Counted from the first letter of the stretch, positions 18,164 to 26,603 are shown. The stretch: 64,000 bases of DNA from CAWANF01 sp963783355 (GCA_963783355.1 CAWANF010000001.1:744001-808000); one strand, 5' to 3'. Notes: generated by a model from the sequence alone, not told the origin. A program made the numbers and translations.

Positions 18164-19707
18164 TGCATCACCAGTATTTTGCCGCCAAAATCATGGCCGG
18201 GGGTATTAATGCGATAGAAAACAACTCCATTAGCGACCCGGTCACCGTGAGCGTTACGGCCATTCCAAACCGCTTCGTGCGGGCCGCTGTTTAGATACTC
18301 ATTATCCAGAACTTTGATTAAGTTCATCCCAAAATCGTATAATTTGATGCTCACGTTCCCGCTTTTTTTTACGTCAAATTTTATCCTGACTTCCCGATGC
18401 TGGCTGATAGAAAAAGGATTGGGATAGGCATAGGCATCTACATTTGGAGCATTGGGCTGGAACCGATTACCGCCGTGTAGAGGAAAATTAACTCTTGTGA
18501 TGCTCCATGTTTTTCCATGATCCGAGGTCGATGCCAGTCCGTCGCTGGATCCGACCCAAATTACGCCATTGGAATTGGCAAGGCAATAATAGCTGGAATT
18601 GGGTTTGATAAAAGTATTAGCACTTTTAATTTGGTTAATATGATTCCAGGTAGCACCATTATCATCGCTGATATATAAACCATCATCTCCAACGGCATAG
18701 ATGGTGTTTTGATCGAACGTAATATCATAAATCTTTACTCCGACCAGGTAATGCTTAAACGTTTTGCCATTATCGTCCGACGAAACCAGTCCGTATTGAT
18801 CTGTGCTTCCGGTCACCCAGTTTGTCATCCAGACGGCTCCCGTACCAGGTTGTTCTTTTATTTTGACCACCCAGTTTCCAAGCAGGCCGTTGACGGACTG
18901 ATCAGCAGTCTTATGATACCAAATAACACTATCAGCGGGGGCTGTCAGTGCATTTGGCGAAATATCAACGCCATCGGCAGTACCGGCCCATACATAATTG
19001 TTTGAAGCAATAAAAACCCCGAAACCAAGGAAGTTGTTATCACTTAACGGATCATATTTGAAATTATAAGAGTTTTCAGGACGCAGGGTATCGACGTCGG
19101 ATGGGGGAAGGAGCAACCTCTCCCAGGTTTTTCCAAAATCCTGGCTGCGTATGATCCCCAAAGCCCAAGCAGCAGCAAAAACAGTATTATTTTTGAAATC
19201 AACGTTATATGCAATGGATTCTTCTGGAACGACTACAGGTAGTTTCTTCAGGTTGTTATTTCCATACGTAAAGGTGGAATCGTTCAGAGCATCCAGAGGT
19301 ATATTCTCAAATCTCCAGTTATTGCCTCCATCTGTGGAAAAATAAAAACCGATGCCCGTGTCAATATCTTCACCCTTAACTTTTTTACTGTACCCAATAC
19401 CGGTTACAACGGTGTCTTGGCCTAATGCGAGGGAATAAACCCTTCCACGTCCTTTAATTATAGAATCCGCTTTATCTGCCGTATACCAATCGGGTTCCAC
19501 TCCAATATGGCGTTGAAGCAATGGGCCAATCCAGACCGTATCTCCGTAAGCAGCTATGTTAGAGACGCTGTTTTGGAAGATTGAATTTTGCTGGCCTTCG
19601 GGAACAGGACCAATGATTTGAGCGCGGGCTGTAACAGATAATAGCAGTACGTAAACCAAAACCAATAGCAATTTTCCGCTTCTGATATATTTTGTTATAT
19701 CTCTCAT
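18160..19707 (-). CDS. Secreted Asp-box (BNR-like) repeat protein with C-terminal FlgD-like sorting domain
   Basis: 515 residues. Signal peptide 1-29 (VTARA-Q). Five Asp-box motifs of the S-x-D-x-G-x-T/N-W/F type at about 124, 188, 310, 347 and 394 imply a beta-propeller as in sialidases or photosystem assembly factor Ycf48; catalytic sialidase residues are not evident. Residues about 425-515 (YPNPFS, VSIKLYDFG, AVWNGRNAHGDRVANGVVFYR, ending GKILVMQ) form a FlgD-like domain used as a type IX secretion C-terminal signal in FCB bacteria. Probably a cell-surface protein. Confidence 0.75.
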   Translation of the reverse strand: MRDITKYIRSGKLLLVLVYVLLLSVTARAQIIGPVPEGQQNSIFQNSVSNIAAYGDTVWIGPLLQRHIGVEPDWYTADKADSIIKGRGRVYSLALGQDTVVTGIGYSKKVKGEDIDTGIGFYFSTDGGNNWRFENIPLDALNDSTFTYGNNNLKKLPVVVPEESIAYNVDFKNNTVFAAAWALGIIRSQDFGKTWERLLLPPSDVDTLRPENSYNFKYDPLSDNNFLGFGVFIASNNYVWAGTADGVDISPNALTAPADSVIWYHKTADQSVNGLLGNWVVKIKEQPGTGAVWMTNWVTGSTDQYGLVSSDDNGKTFKHYLVGVKIYDITFDQNTIYAVGDDGLYISDDNGATWNHINQIKSANTFIKPNSSYYCLANSNGVIWVGSSDGLASTSDHGKTWSITRVNFPLHGGNRFQPNAPNVDAYAYPNPFSISQHREVRIKFDVKKSGNVSIKLYDFGMNLIKVLDNEYLNSGPHEAVWNGRNAHGDRVANGVVFYRINTPGHDFGGKILVMQ

Positions 19708-19709
19708 AA

Positions 19710-20501
19710 TTAATTGCTTATGACGAAATGACTAGTTACGGTATCACTGCCTACTCCGTTTTTATCCATGGAATAATACTTTATGGTAAACGAGTTTTGA
19801 CTGGTATTTGAATCTATTTGAAAACGTCGTGTGTAAACGCTGTCACCGGCAACGGCATCCCCGGAACTCGATCCATTAAGATTGGTTGCACTGCCGTCGT
19901 CGTACATTTGAAATGTAGAAACGGATTGAGCGCCATCTTTTTGCAAATTAAGTTTAACATAATCGATATTGTTCTGTCCATCAGGATCGGTCACTTTGGC
20001 TTTGAAATCAAAAGTAACGGTTCCGGATGTGGGAATATGAACAGTGTCTGGGTTTGTGGCATAGATAATAACCGGCGGCTTTCCTTTCTGTCCGGTTGCA
20101 TTAACCGTTCCAATAAAAGAATTGGTGATTCTTCCATTTTGATCAATACCATAGATTGTTATCTGAAATTCAACATTCGCGGTTGGATTAAGTTGAAGAT
20201 CAAAGCTGCCTGAATAGGTTTTTGCTGAAGAATCGTAAGTCGAGAGGGAACCGCCTCCGGCCGACTGTCCGGACTGAACATCTTTGATGGAATAAAGTGG
20301 TTTCCCTTTAAGTAATGCCGGATCCTGTACGACTACTGAAAGGTTTACGGTAACGGTAGTATCGGAAGAGCCTGTATTTTTAAGGTAAATATCCTGCGGT
20401 GCGATACTCACTTGAGAAAACAGGGTATTTTGGGTCTGTATCTTGTTGGTGACCGGGTTATCGTTGCAGGAAACAAGTAAAACGATAACCAGAAGATACA
20501 A
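19710..20501 (-). CDS. Predicted lipoprotein with Ig-like domains
   Basis: 263 residues. The start is TTG 20501, giving a very short signal MYLLVIVLLVSC with lipobox Cys12 and no basic n-region; upstream in frame there is no ATG, GTG or TTG before a stop, so an unusual start (ATA or ATT) may be used. Body has beta-sandwich features, including KVTDPDGQNNIDYVKLNL and a final NGVGSDTVTSHFVIS. First gene of the operon with the Asp-box protein and two barrels. Function unknown. Confidence 0.65.
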   Translation of the reverse strand: MYLLVIVLLVSCNDNPVTNKIQTQNTLFSQVSIAPQDIYLKNTGSSDTTVTVNLSVVVQDPALLKGKPLYSIKDVQSGQSAGGGSLSTYDSSAKTYSGSFDLQLNPTANVEFQITIYGIDQNGRITNSFIGTVNATGQKGKPPVIIYATNPDTVHIPTSGTVTFDFKAKVTDPDGQNNIDYVKLNLQKDGAQSVSTFQMYDDGSATNLNGSSSGDAVAGDSVYTRRFQIDSNTSQNSFTIKYYSMDKNGVGSDTVTSHFVISN

Positions 20502-20787
20502 CCATACTAATAATGTTTGAATGTGCTCTACTATTCAAAAGCAATGGGTTAGATTAATAGTTAGTAATTAGGAAAATGTTTAGTAGCGATGTATCAATAG
20601 ATTGTAATGAATGGTTATAGATTAAGAGCACAACTGTAATATAGTGTCTATGTAAAACGTAAGTCAAGCAAGGTTTTGCTTAACAAAAGAGCCATCCAAA
20701 TTTAGCGAAATTCATTGAAAAATATCGATTGCAATTTTTTTCAAATAGAAATTGACTTTAGCAGCGGAAGGATATAAATTTTCAGCC
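20502..20787. other. Intergenic region between the surface operon and trpL
   Basis: 286 bases, AT-rich, must contain divergent promoters. A CAAATTTA at 20697-20704 is a minus-strand TAnnTTTG match without a well-spaced partner. A small dyad AAGCAA/TTGCTT lies near 20667-20682. TTGACT (20752) with TATAAA (20773) is spaced 15 bases and sits too close to the trpL ATG to be a convincing promoter. GGAAGGA at 20766-20772 is the likely trpL ribosome-binding site, though 15 bases away. Confidence 0.5.
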
Positions 20788-20841
20788 ATGAAAAATACAG
20801 TAATTATATCCAACAGAAATTGGTGGTGGCTGGTTCGATAA
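20788..20841 (+). CDS. trpL: trp operon leader peptide
   Basis: 17-residue peptide MKNTVIISNRNWWWLVR with three consecutive Trp codons (20821-20829), stop TAA 20839-20841. It lies 102 bases upstream of trpE. Ribosome stalling at these codons when charged tRNA-Trp is scarce would switch the downstream RNA hairpins. Too short for normal gene calling, but the WWW run, its position and the matching RNA structures make it very likely real. Confidence 0.88.
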   Translation: MKNTVIISNRNWWWLVR

Positions 20842-20940
20842 GCGGATCGGCGTTGGATATTTTCTGTGTCTTAAAAGAATTTTAAAAACATTATTAACGT
20901 CGAAACCCGCTTCAGTGAGTCTGAAAGTGGGTTTTTTTTT
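20806..20940 (+). promoter_or_regulatory. trp transcription attenuator (1:2, 2:3 and terminator hairpins)
   Basis: Region 1 ATATCCAAC (20806-20814) pairs perfectly with GTTGGATAT (20852-20860). The overlapping region 2, AAGCGG (20840-20845) plus GGCGTT (20849-20854), can instead pair with CCGCTT (20907-20912) and AACGTC (20896-20901, one G-T wobble). That antiterminator consumes the 5' arm of the terminator at 20903. Stalling at the Trp codons (20821-20829) would cover region 1 and free region 2; full translation would cover region 2 and let the terminator form. The geometry is that of leader-peptide attenuation. Confidence 0.85.
20903..20940 (+). terminator. Attenuator terminator of the trp operon
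   Basis: AAACCCGCTTCAG (20903-20915), loop TGAGT, CTGAAAGTGGGTTT (20921-20934), then a run of nine T. The stem has one mismatch and a bulge. It ends two bases before the trpE ATG, so its 3' arm also holds the only purine-rich ribosome-binding candidate (GTGGG). Confidence 0.88.
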
Positions 20941-20942
20941 AT

Positions 20943-22415
20943 ATGGCAATGGATTACGAACAGTTTAAAAAATACAGCAAAAATTATAATGCTATCCCGG
21001 TCTACCGGATTCTGATGGACGACTTGCTTACGCCTGTTTCTTTATTTTTGAAATTGCGCGACGGAGCCCGTTATCCATTTTTATTCGAATCGGTTGAAGG
21101 CGGCGAGCATCTGGCCCGATATTCTTTCCTGGGTATCAATCCCTACCAGGTGTTGACGTTTAAAGACGGGCAAACAACATTATCTGTGGATGATGAAGTA
21201 AAGGTTTTTGACCAGTCGTTTTTTAAAACGATGAGTGAGTTGACCGGGGCTTACAAAGAACCGGAAATCCCCGATTTGCCCAGGCTGACCGGTGGTGCGG
21301 TTGGCTTTTCGGCCTACGATACTATTCGTTATTCCGAATATCTTCCTGATATTCCGGAAGACGATTTGAATCTGCCCGAAGCTATCTGGGCTTTTTATGA
21401 TGAAATCTATGCCTTCGATCATGTTAAACATCGCATTATTCTGATAAAGACCGTTTTTCTGAAGGATGATGACGATTTAAAAAGTAGCTATGATACGGCG
21501 GTCAAGGCTCTGGATCGAATGCAGGATTCTTTAAATCAACCTCTGTCGGATAGTACGGCTTTTGAACTCGATGGAAAGGGCCTGGAAAGTAATACGCCCC
21601 AAAAACAATTCCATCAAATTGTTGAGAAAGCCCGTAAATATATTTATGAAGGGGATATCTTCCAGGTGGTTCTCTCCCAGCGCTTTAAAACTGGTTATAA
21701 AGGTGATCGCTTCATGCTGTACCGGGCATTGCGCACAGTTAATCCTTCGCCCTATTTATTTTATCTCGATTTCGGTGCGTTTGCGTTGATTGGTTCGTCT
21801 CCGGAAGTGTTAGTGAGAGTTCTGGATGGAAAAGCGGAAGTACTTCCGATTGCCGGTACTCGTCCGCGCGGTAATACGGCAGAAGAAGATAAATACCTGG
21901 AAAAAGATCTTCTCAAAGATCCCAAAGAGCTTAGTGAACATGTGATGCTGGTTGATTTGGGAAGAAATGATCTGTCTCGTATCTGTGAAGCCGGAACGGT
22001 TAAAGTAACCCGAAGTATGGCCATTGAACGATATTCCCACGTCATGCACATTATTTCTGATGTGGAGGGCCACTTAAGGTTTGATAAAAATGCAGTAGAC
22101 ACTCTCGAAAGTTGTTTGCCAGCCGGGACAGTCAGTGGGGCTCCGAAAGTCCGTGCCATGGAGATTATCGACGAACTCGAGATGAATAAAAGAGGCCCTT
22201 ATGCCGGTGCGGTTGGTTATTTTGATTTTTCCGGCAATATGGACACATGTATTGCTATCAGGACCATGCTGGCCACCGACTCTGATATCTATATTCAGGC
22301 GGGAGCAGGAATTGTAGCTGATAGTGATCCTGAGAAAGAATATCAGGAAACACTGAATAAGGCCAAAGCCCTGGTGGAAGCTTTAAATGTTGCACTTAAA
22401 ATGACTGTTAAATAA
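20943..22415 (+). CDS. trpE: Anthranilate synthase component I
   Basis: Converts chorismate plus ammonia (from TrpG) to anthranilate, the committed step to tryptophan. 490 residues. Seen: the N-terminal feedback-inhibition region FLFESVEGGEHLARYSFLG, the chorismate-binding core GDIFQVVLSQRF, PSPYLFYLDFG, IAGTRPRG, MLVDLGRNDL, and PAGTVSGAPK. Start ATG 20943 (alternatively 20949) directly follows the attenuator T-tract with no separate Shine-Dalgarno sequence. Controlled by the trpL attenuator. Confidence 0.96.
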   Translation: MAMDYEQFKKYSKNYNAIPVYRILMDDLLTPVSLFLKLRDGARYPFLFESVEGGEHLARYSFLGINPYQVLTFKDGQTTLSVDDEVKVFDQSFFKTMSELTGAYKEPEIPDLPRLTGGAVGFSAYDTIRYSEYLPDIPEDDLNLPEAIWAFYDEIYAFDHVKHRIILIKTVFLKDDDDLKSSYDTAVKALDRMQDSLNQPLSDSTAFELDGKGLESNTPQKQFHQIVEKARKYIYEGDIFQVVLSQRFKTGYKGDRFMLYRALRTVNPSPYLFYLDFGAFALIGSSPEVLVRVLDGKAEVLPIAGTRPRGNTAEEDKYLEKDLLKDPKELSEHVMLVDLGRNDLSRICEAGTVKVTRSMAIERYSHVMHIISDVEGHLRFDKNAVDTLESCLPAGTVSGAPKVRAMEIIDELEMNKRGPYAGAVGYFDFSGNMDTCIAIRTMLATDSDIYIQAGAGIVADSDPEKEYQETLNKAKALVEALNVALKMTVK

Positions 22416-22422
22416 TCCAAAC

Positions 22423-23430
22423 ATGAATTCTGAAAATAAGATAGCTGGCAAAACAATTTTATCCGGTATACAACCTTCCGGCAAGCTGCATTTAGGTAAT
22501 TATTTCGGTGCTATGCATCAACATTTGACGATGCAGCATGAAGGTGACGCCTTTTATTTCATGGCTAATTACCATACTCTGACATCCCTGAACGATGGGG
22601 AAAAGCTTCGCGAAAACACACTGGATGTGGCCCTTGATTACCTTGCACTTGGACTTGATCCTAAGAAATGTACCTTTTTTGTCCAAAGTGATGTGCCCCA
22701 GGTAACCGAACTTTCATGGATACTCGGAACCGTCTGCCCGGTCAGCCTTATGGAAAAGGGTGTGGCTTATAAAGATAAGGTATCCAATGGATTAGCGCCT
22801 AATATCGGATTGTTTACCTATCCTGTTCTGCAGGCAGCGGATATTTTAATTTACAACTCTGATCTTGTGCCTGTTGGTGCCGATCAAAAGCAAAATGTAG
22901 AAATTACCCGGGATTTGGCCGGTAAATTCAATAATATTTATGGTGAATATCTTAAGATTCCAGACCCGTATATTGTTGAATCGGTAGCGGTTGTTCCCGG
23001 ATTGGATGGGCGTAAAATGAGTAAATCATACGACAATACCATCCGGATATTTGATGAGGGAAAGACATTGAAGAAGAAGGTGATGGCGATTGTTACGGAT
23101 ACGATACCGCTCGAGGCACCAAAAGACCCGGAAAAATGTAATGTTTTTGCACTGATAAAACTTTTTGCTACTCCTGAGAAACAGGCAGAAATAGCTGAAA
23201 AATATCGTGCTGGCGGGTTCGGTTTCGGTCATGCTAAAAAAGAATTATTAGTTATGATTGAAGACTATTTCGCCGAAGCCCGGGAGCGCAGGAAAGAGCT
23301 TGAAAAAAATCCCGATTATGTTTTTGATATATTGGCGGAAGGTGGCAAAAAAGCCCGGGAGCGGGCCGAATCGGTAATGGAGCCGATTCGAAGTGTAACA
23401 GGTTTAATCAGGCATTTTAAAATGGCATAG
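22423..23430 (+). CDS. trpS: Tryptophanyl-tRNA synthetase
   Basis: Charges tRNA-Trp. 335 residues, class I synthetase. Seen: GIQPSGKLHLGNYFGA (15-30) containing the HIGH-type HLGN, YPVLQAADIL, GADQKQ, and KMSKS at 198-202. It lies between trpE and trpG, seven bases after trpE, so the attenuator controls it too. An unusual position: trpS is normally separate from the biosynthetic genes. Confidence 0.96.
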   Translation: MNSENKIAGKTILSGIQPSGKLHLGNYFGAMHQHLTMQHEGDAFYFMANYHTLTSLNDGEKLRENTLDVALDYLALGLDPKKCTFFVQSDVPQVTELSWILGTVCPVSLMEKGVAYKDKVSNGLAPNIGLFTYPVLQAADILIYNSDLVPVGADQKQNVEITRDLAGKFNNIYGEYLKIPDPYIVESVAVVPGLDGRKMSKSYDNTIRIFDEGKTLKKKVMAIVTDTIPLEAPKDPEKCNVFALIKLFATPEKQAEIAEKYRAGGFGFGHAKKELLVMIEDYFAEARERRKELEKNPDYVFDILAEGGKKARERAESVMEPIRSVTGLIRHFKMA

Positions 23431-23439
23431 AATACGCTC

Positions 23440-24032
23440 ATGATACTCATAATAGACAATTACGACTCATTTACTTACAATCTCGTTCATCTCGTTGCCG
23501 GACATACCAAAAACTATAAGGTTATCCGGAATGATGAATTTACAGTTGACCAGGTTATATCGTTGCGTCCGGAAAAAATCCTGATATCACCCGGTCCCGG
23601 ACGTCCTGAGAATGCCGGAATTACGGAAGATATCATTCGTGAAATGGGTGAGCATGCTTCCATACTGGGTGTATGTCTCGGTCACCAGGCCATTGGTGAA
23701 GTGTATGGATGCAAAGTGGTACATGCACCAACTTTAATGCATGGAAAAACTTCTAAAATTCTTCATGACGGGAAATCCATTTATTCAAATGTGCCTCAGG
23801 GATTTATCGCAACAAGATATCATTCTCTGGTTCTGGATCCCGAAAGTATCCCGGAAGAGTTAGTGGTTACTTCGCGTACCGAAGACGGCGTGGTAATGGG
23901 CGTACGTCATAAAAATACCAGGTGGAAGGAATTCAATTTCATCCCGAAAGCATCCTTACAAAAGAAGGACCGAAACTAGTGGAAAGCTGGTTGCTGCAAA
24001 CCGTTGATAATCCTGCTGAAATCCAGATATAA
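23440..24032 (+). pseudogene. trpG: Anthranilate synthase glutamine amidotransferase, frameshifted in this sequence
   Basis: Supplies ammonia to TrpE. Reads normally to about codon 157: DNYDSFTYNLVH, ISPGPGRP, and the nucleophile GVCLGHQA (Cys79). At AAAAA (23911-23915) the frame is lost and the open frame ends at 23979 with a nonsense tail. Continuing in the other frame gives VEGIQFHPESILTKEGPKL, with the catalytic His-Glu (HPES), to TAA 24030-24032. One added A (RHKKYQVEG) restores a full-length protein of about 197 residues. A sequencing error is more likely than a true loss, because the rest of the operon is intact. Confidence 0.88.
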
Positions 24033-24041
24033 AAAACAATT

Positions 24042-25079
24042 ATGGCAAGCTTTGTAGACATTTTAAATAAACTGGCCGATGGAGAAGACCTGGACTTTGA
24101 GGAAGCTTCAGGGGCACTCAAAGAAATTATTTCAGGAAATATTCCGGAAGTACAGATTGCCGCTTTCCTTTTCGGAATGCGGGCTAAGAAAGAAACGGTT
24201 CAGGAGCTTACGGCTTTTGTGAAAGTCATGCGTGATGCCTCTGTAAAGGTGGAAGTCGATATTGATCATGCCGTGGATCTTTGTGGAACCGGCGGTGATC
24301 GATCCAATACCTTTAATATCTCTACCGCCTCGATGTTTGTGGCGGCAGGGGCCGGGGTGCCGGTATTGAAACATGGCAACCGCAGTGTATCATCGAAAAG
24401 CGGAAGCGCCGATGTTCTGGAAGCCCTTGGTGCCGTGGCAGCTCTCAGAAAAGAAGAAGTCGAGAAGGTGTTTAATGAAACAGGGCTGGCTTTCATGTTT
24501 GCTCCGTATTTTCACCCGGCCATGAAACAGGTGGTTCCGGTCAGGGGCTCGCTTAAACTTCGGACCTTTTTTAATATCCTCGGGCCATTGCTGAACCCGG
24601 CAGGTGTAAAACGTCAGGTCGTGGGGGCCTACAGTAAAGATGTCGCGAAGACAATTATCGCGATTTTAGCCAATTTTGATACCGAATTTGCCTATGGTAT
24701 TAACGCGAGCGACGGTCTGGATGAATTCAGCATAAATTCGGTTACCGATGTGTATGAATTGAATGGAAACGTGTCGGATAAAATAATGCATTTTGAACCT
24801 CAAACACTTGGTTTCGAACCTGCAGGACGTGAAAGCCTGATGGGTGGAGACAGTAAGGTAAATTCAGAAATTATTCGCGCCATCGTTCACGACAAATCAA
24901 CAAAAGCACAACAGGATATTGTAGTGTTGAATGCCACTTTTGCAATCCATGTTTCCGGTCTGGCTGATAATCTGGTTGAAGCGCGAAAAATGGCTGTTGA
25001 AAGTATAAAAAGCGGGAAAGCTTTAAAGAAACTGGAAGATTTTGTCACCTGTACTAATGACGTTAACAGCAGTAACTAA
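24042..25079 (+). CDS. trpD: Anthranilate phosphoribosyltransferase
   Basis: Transfers phosphoribose from PRPP to anthranilate. 345 residues. Seen: the PRPP loop DLCGTGGDRSNTFNIST around residues 81-97, KHGNRSVSSKSGSADVLE around 111-128, and RTFFNILGPLLNPAG around 176. ATG 24042, ten bases after the restored end of trpG. Confidence 0.96.
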   Translation: MASFVDILNKLADGEDLDFEEASGALKEIISGNIPEVQIAAFLFGMRAKKETVQELTAFVKVMRDASVKVEVDIDHAVDLCGTGGDRSNTFNISTASMFVAAGAGVPVLKHGNRSVSSKSGSADVLEALGAVAALRKEEVEKVFNETGLAFMFAPYFHPAMKQVVPVRGSLKLRTFFNILGPLLNPAGVKRQVVGAYSKDVAKTIIAILANFDTEFAYGINASDGLDEFSINSVTDVYELNGNVSDKIMHFEPQTLGFEPAGRESLMGGDSKVNSEIIRAIVHDKSTKAQQDIVVLNATFAIHVSGLADNLVEARKMAVESIKSGKALKKLEDFVTCTNDVNSSN

Positions 25080-25085
25080 ATACTA

Positions 25086-25880
25086 ATGCCCGATATACTC
25101 GAAAAAATTGTAGAACAAACCAGGGAAGATCTCAGGAAAAGGAAAAGCAAGATTGCTGTAAATGATTTCAGGAGTTTCCCGCTATATGAACCGGATCGTC
25201 GAGATTTTGGCAGTTCATTACAGAATGGAAACACCGTCTCTGTCATTGCAGAGATAAAGAAGGCATCTCCTTCAAAAGGATTGATTAGAGATGATTTTGA
25301 TGTCCGGAGAATTGCGGTACAATATCGGGATGGCGGAGCATCAGCTATTTCCGTATTGACAGATGAACCATTTTTTCAGGGAGAACTAAAAAACCTGGAA
25401 CTGGCTTATCAGGAAGTGGATATTCCGTTGTTACGCAAAGATTTTATCGTCGATCCCTATCAGATTGAGGAAGCGCGAGCCCATGGCGCCGATGCCATTT
25501 TACTGATTGTACGAATTACAGACGGACAGCAATTAAACGAACTGCACGATGCGGCAACAGAAGCCGGGTTACAATGTCTCGTTGAATGTTACGATGAGGA
25601 CGATTTCAACCGTATCGATTTTAACCGTGCGAAGATTCTGGGGGTAAATAACAGGAACCTGAAGACATTTGAAGTGGAATTACATCGTGGGGTATCGTTG
25701 TTGAACAAAGCACCGGAAGGGATTGTCACCGTTTCGGAAAGCGGAATGGGCAATCCGGATGATATGCGATATTTGAAAGATCATGGTATCAATGCGGCTT
25801 TGATTGGTGAGTTTTTCATGAGAAAACCACATCCCGGTGATGCTTTAAAGGAATTATTGGAAAAATCATTTGATGCCTGA
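25086..25880 (+). CDS. trpC: Indole-3-glycerol phosphate synthase
   Basis: Closes the indole ring in the fourth pathway step. 264 residues, TIM barrel. Seen: VIAEIKKASPSKGLI (catalytic Glu-Lys around 53-59), ISVLTDEPFFQG, LRKDFIVDPYQI, LVECYDED, GVNNRNLKTFEV, and VSESGMGNP. ATG 25086, six bases after trpD. It overlaps trpF by 8 bases. Confidence 0.96.
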   Translation: MPDILEKIVEQTREDLRKRKSKIAVNDFRSFPLYEPDRRDFGSSLQNGNTVSVIAEIKKASPSKGLIRDDFDVRRIAVQYRDGGASAISVLTDEPFFQGELKNLELAYQEVDIPLLRKDFIVDPYQIEEARAHGADAILLIVRITDGQQLNELHDAATEAGLQCLVECYDEDDFNRIDFNRAKILGVNNRNLKTFEVELHRGVSLLNKAPEGIVTVSESGMGNPDDMRYLKDHGINAALIGEFFMRKPHPGDALKELLEKSFDA

Positions 25881-26556
25881 ATTTATGTTTGAAGAAGAAG
25901 CAGAAAAAAGAACGAGAGTGAAAGTTTGCGGGATAACCCGCCTTGAATTTGCACGATATGCTTCCGGAGCCATGGCGGATTATCTTGGGTATATCTTTTG
26001 GGATAAAAGTCCCCGTTATGTTGATCCGGATGAAGCAGCCGTTTTCATAAGCTGGCTGGAAGGACCAAAGAATGTCGGCGTATTTGTTGACCAGTCCCTG
26101 GATGATGTGAATGAAATTGCGCTTCGAACCGGTATCGATTATGTACAGCTGCACGGGCAGGAGAGTCCTGAATACTGCCAGCTAATCGAAAAACCGATCA
26201 TAAAATCATTCCGTATCCGGACAGATTTAACGAGGGATGAACTGTACGAAATGGTTAAACCATATGTCGGGATCGCTGAATTCTTTCTTTTTGATACCTA
26301 CGATAAATCAGCAGTAGGCGGGACCGGCAAAGTATTCAATTGGGAAATCTTGAAAGACTGGGAATTGGACGTGCCATTTTTCCTGGCCGGTGGTTTATCA
26401 ACCGAAAATATAGGCAAGGCCATCAAGATGGTGAAGCCTTATGCCATTGATGTTTCAAGCAGCCTGGAAAGTGAACCAGGGTTAAAAGATTTCGAGAAGA
26501 TGGAACATTTTTTTCAAGAGGTTAACCACATTTGGAATAAACAAGCCGACGTGTAG
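25873..26556 (+). CDS. trpF: Phosphoribosylanthranilate isomerase
   Basis: Isomerises phosphoribosylanthranilate to CdRP. About 227 residues, TIM barrel. Seen: VKVCGITRLEFARYA with the catalytic Cys, GYIFWDKSPRYVDP, NVGVFVDQ, VQLHGQESPEY, LFDTYDKSAVGGTGKVFNW with catalytic Asp, and LAGGLSTENIG, DVSSSLESEPG. I chose ATG 25873 over TTG 25870. An N-terminal extension of about 14 residues precedes the usual start. Separate from trpC rather than fused. Confidence 0.94.
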   Translation: MPEFMFEEEAEKRTRVKVCGITRLEFARYASGAMADYLGYIFWDKSPRYVDPDEAAVFISWLEGPKNVGVFVDQSLDDVNEIALRTGIDYVQLHGQESPEYCQLIEKPIIKSFRIRTDLTRDELYEMVKPYVGIAEFFLFDTYDKSAVGGTGKVFNWEILKDWELDVPFFLAGGLSTENIGKAIKMVKPYAIDVSSSLESEPGLKDFEKMEHFFQEVNHIWNKQADV

Positions 26557-26603
26557 TATTCGTAGAATTTTTTATTAACAAGAATAAATTGAAAAAAGAG
26601 ATT

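Noticed and set aside
18160..19707. Sialidase
   Set aside because: Asp-boxes are present but the arginine triad and nucleophile Tyr of sialidases are not evident; structural beta-propeller is safer.
20752..20778. TTGACT/TATAAA as the trp promoter
   Set aside because: Spacing is 15 and it would start transcription almost on the trpL ATG, removing the leader needed for translation.
23905..23985. Programmed -1 frameshift in trpG
   Set aside because: The site CAT-AAA-AAT-ACC is not a slippery heptamer (the P-site tRNA would mispair) and no stimulatory pseudoknot was seen; a homopolymer error is simpler.
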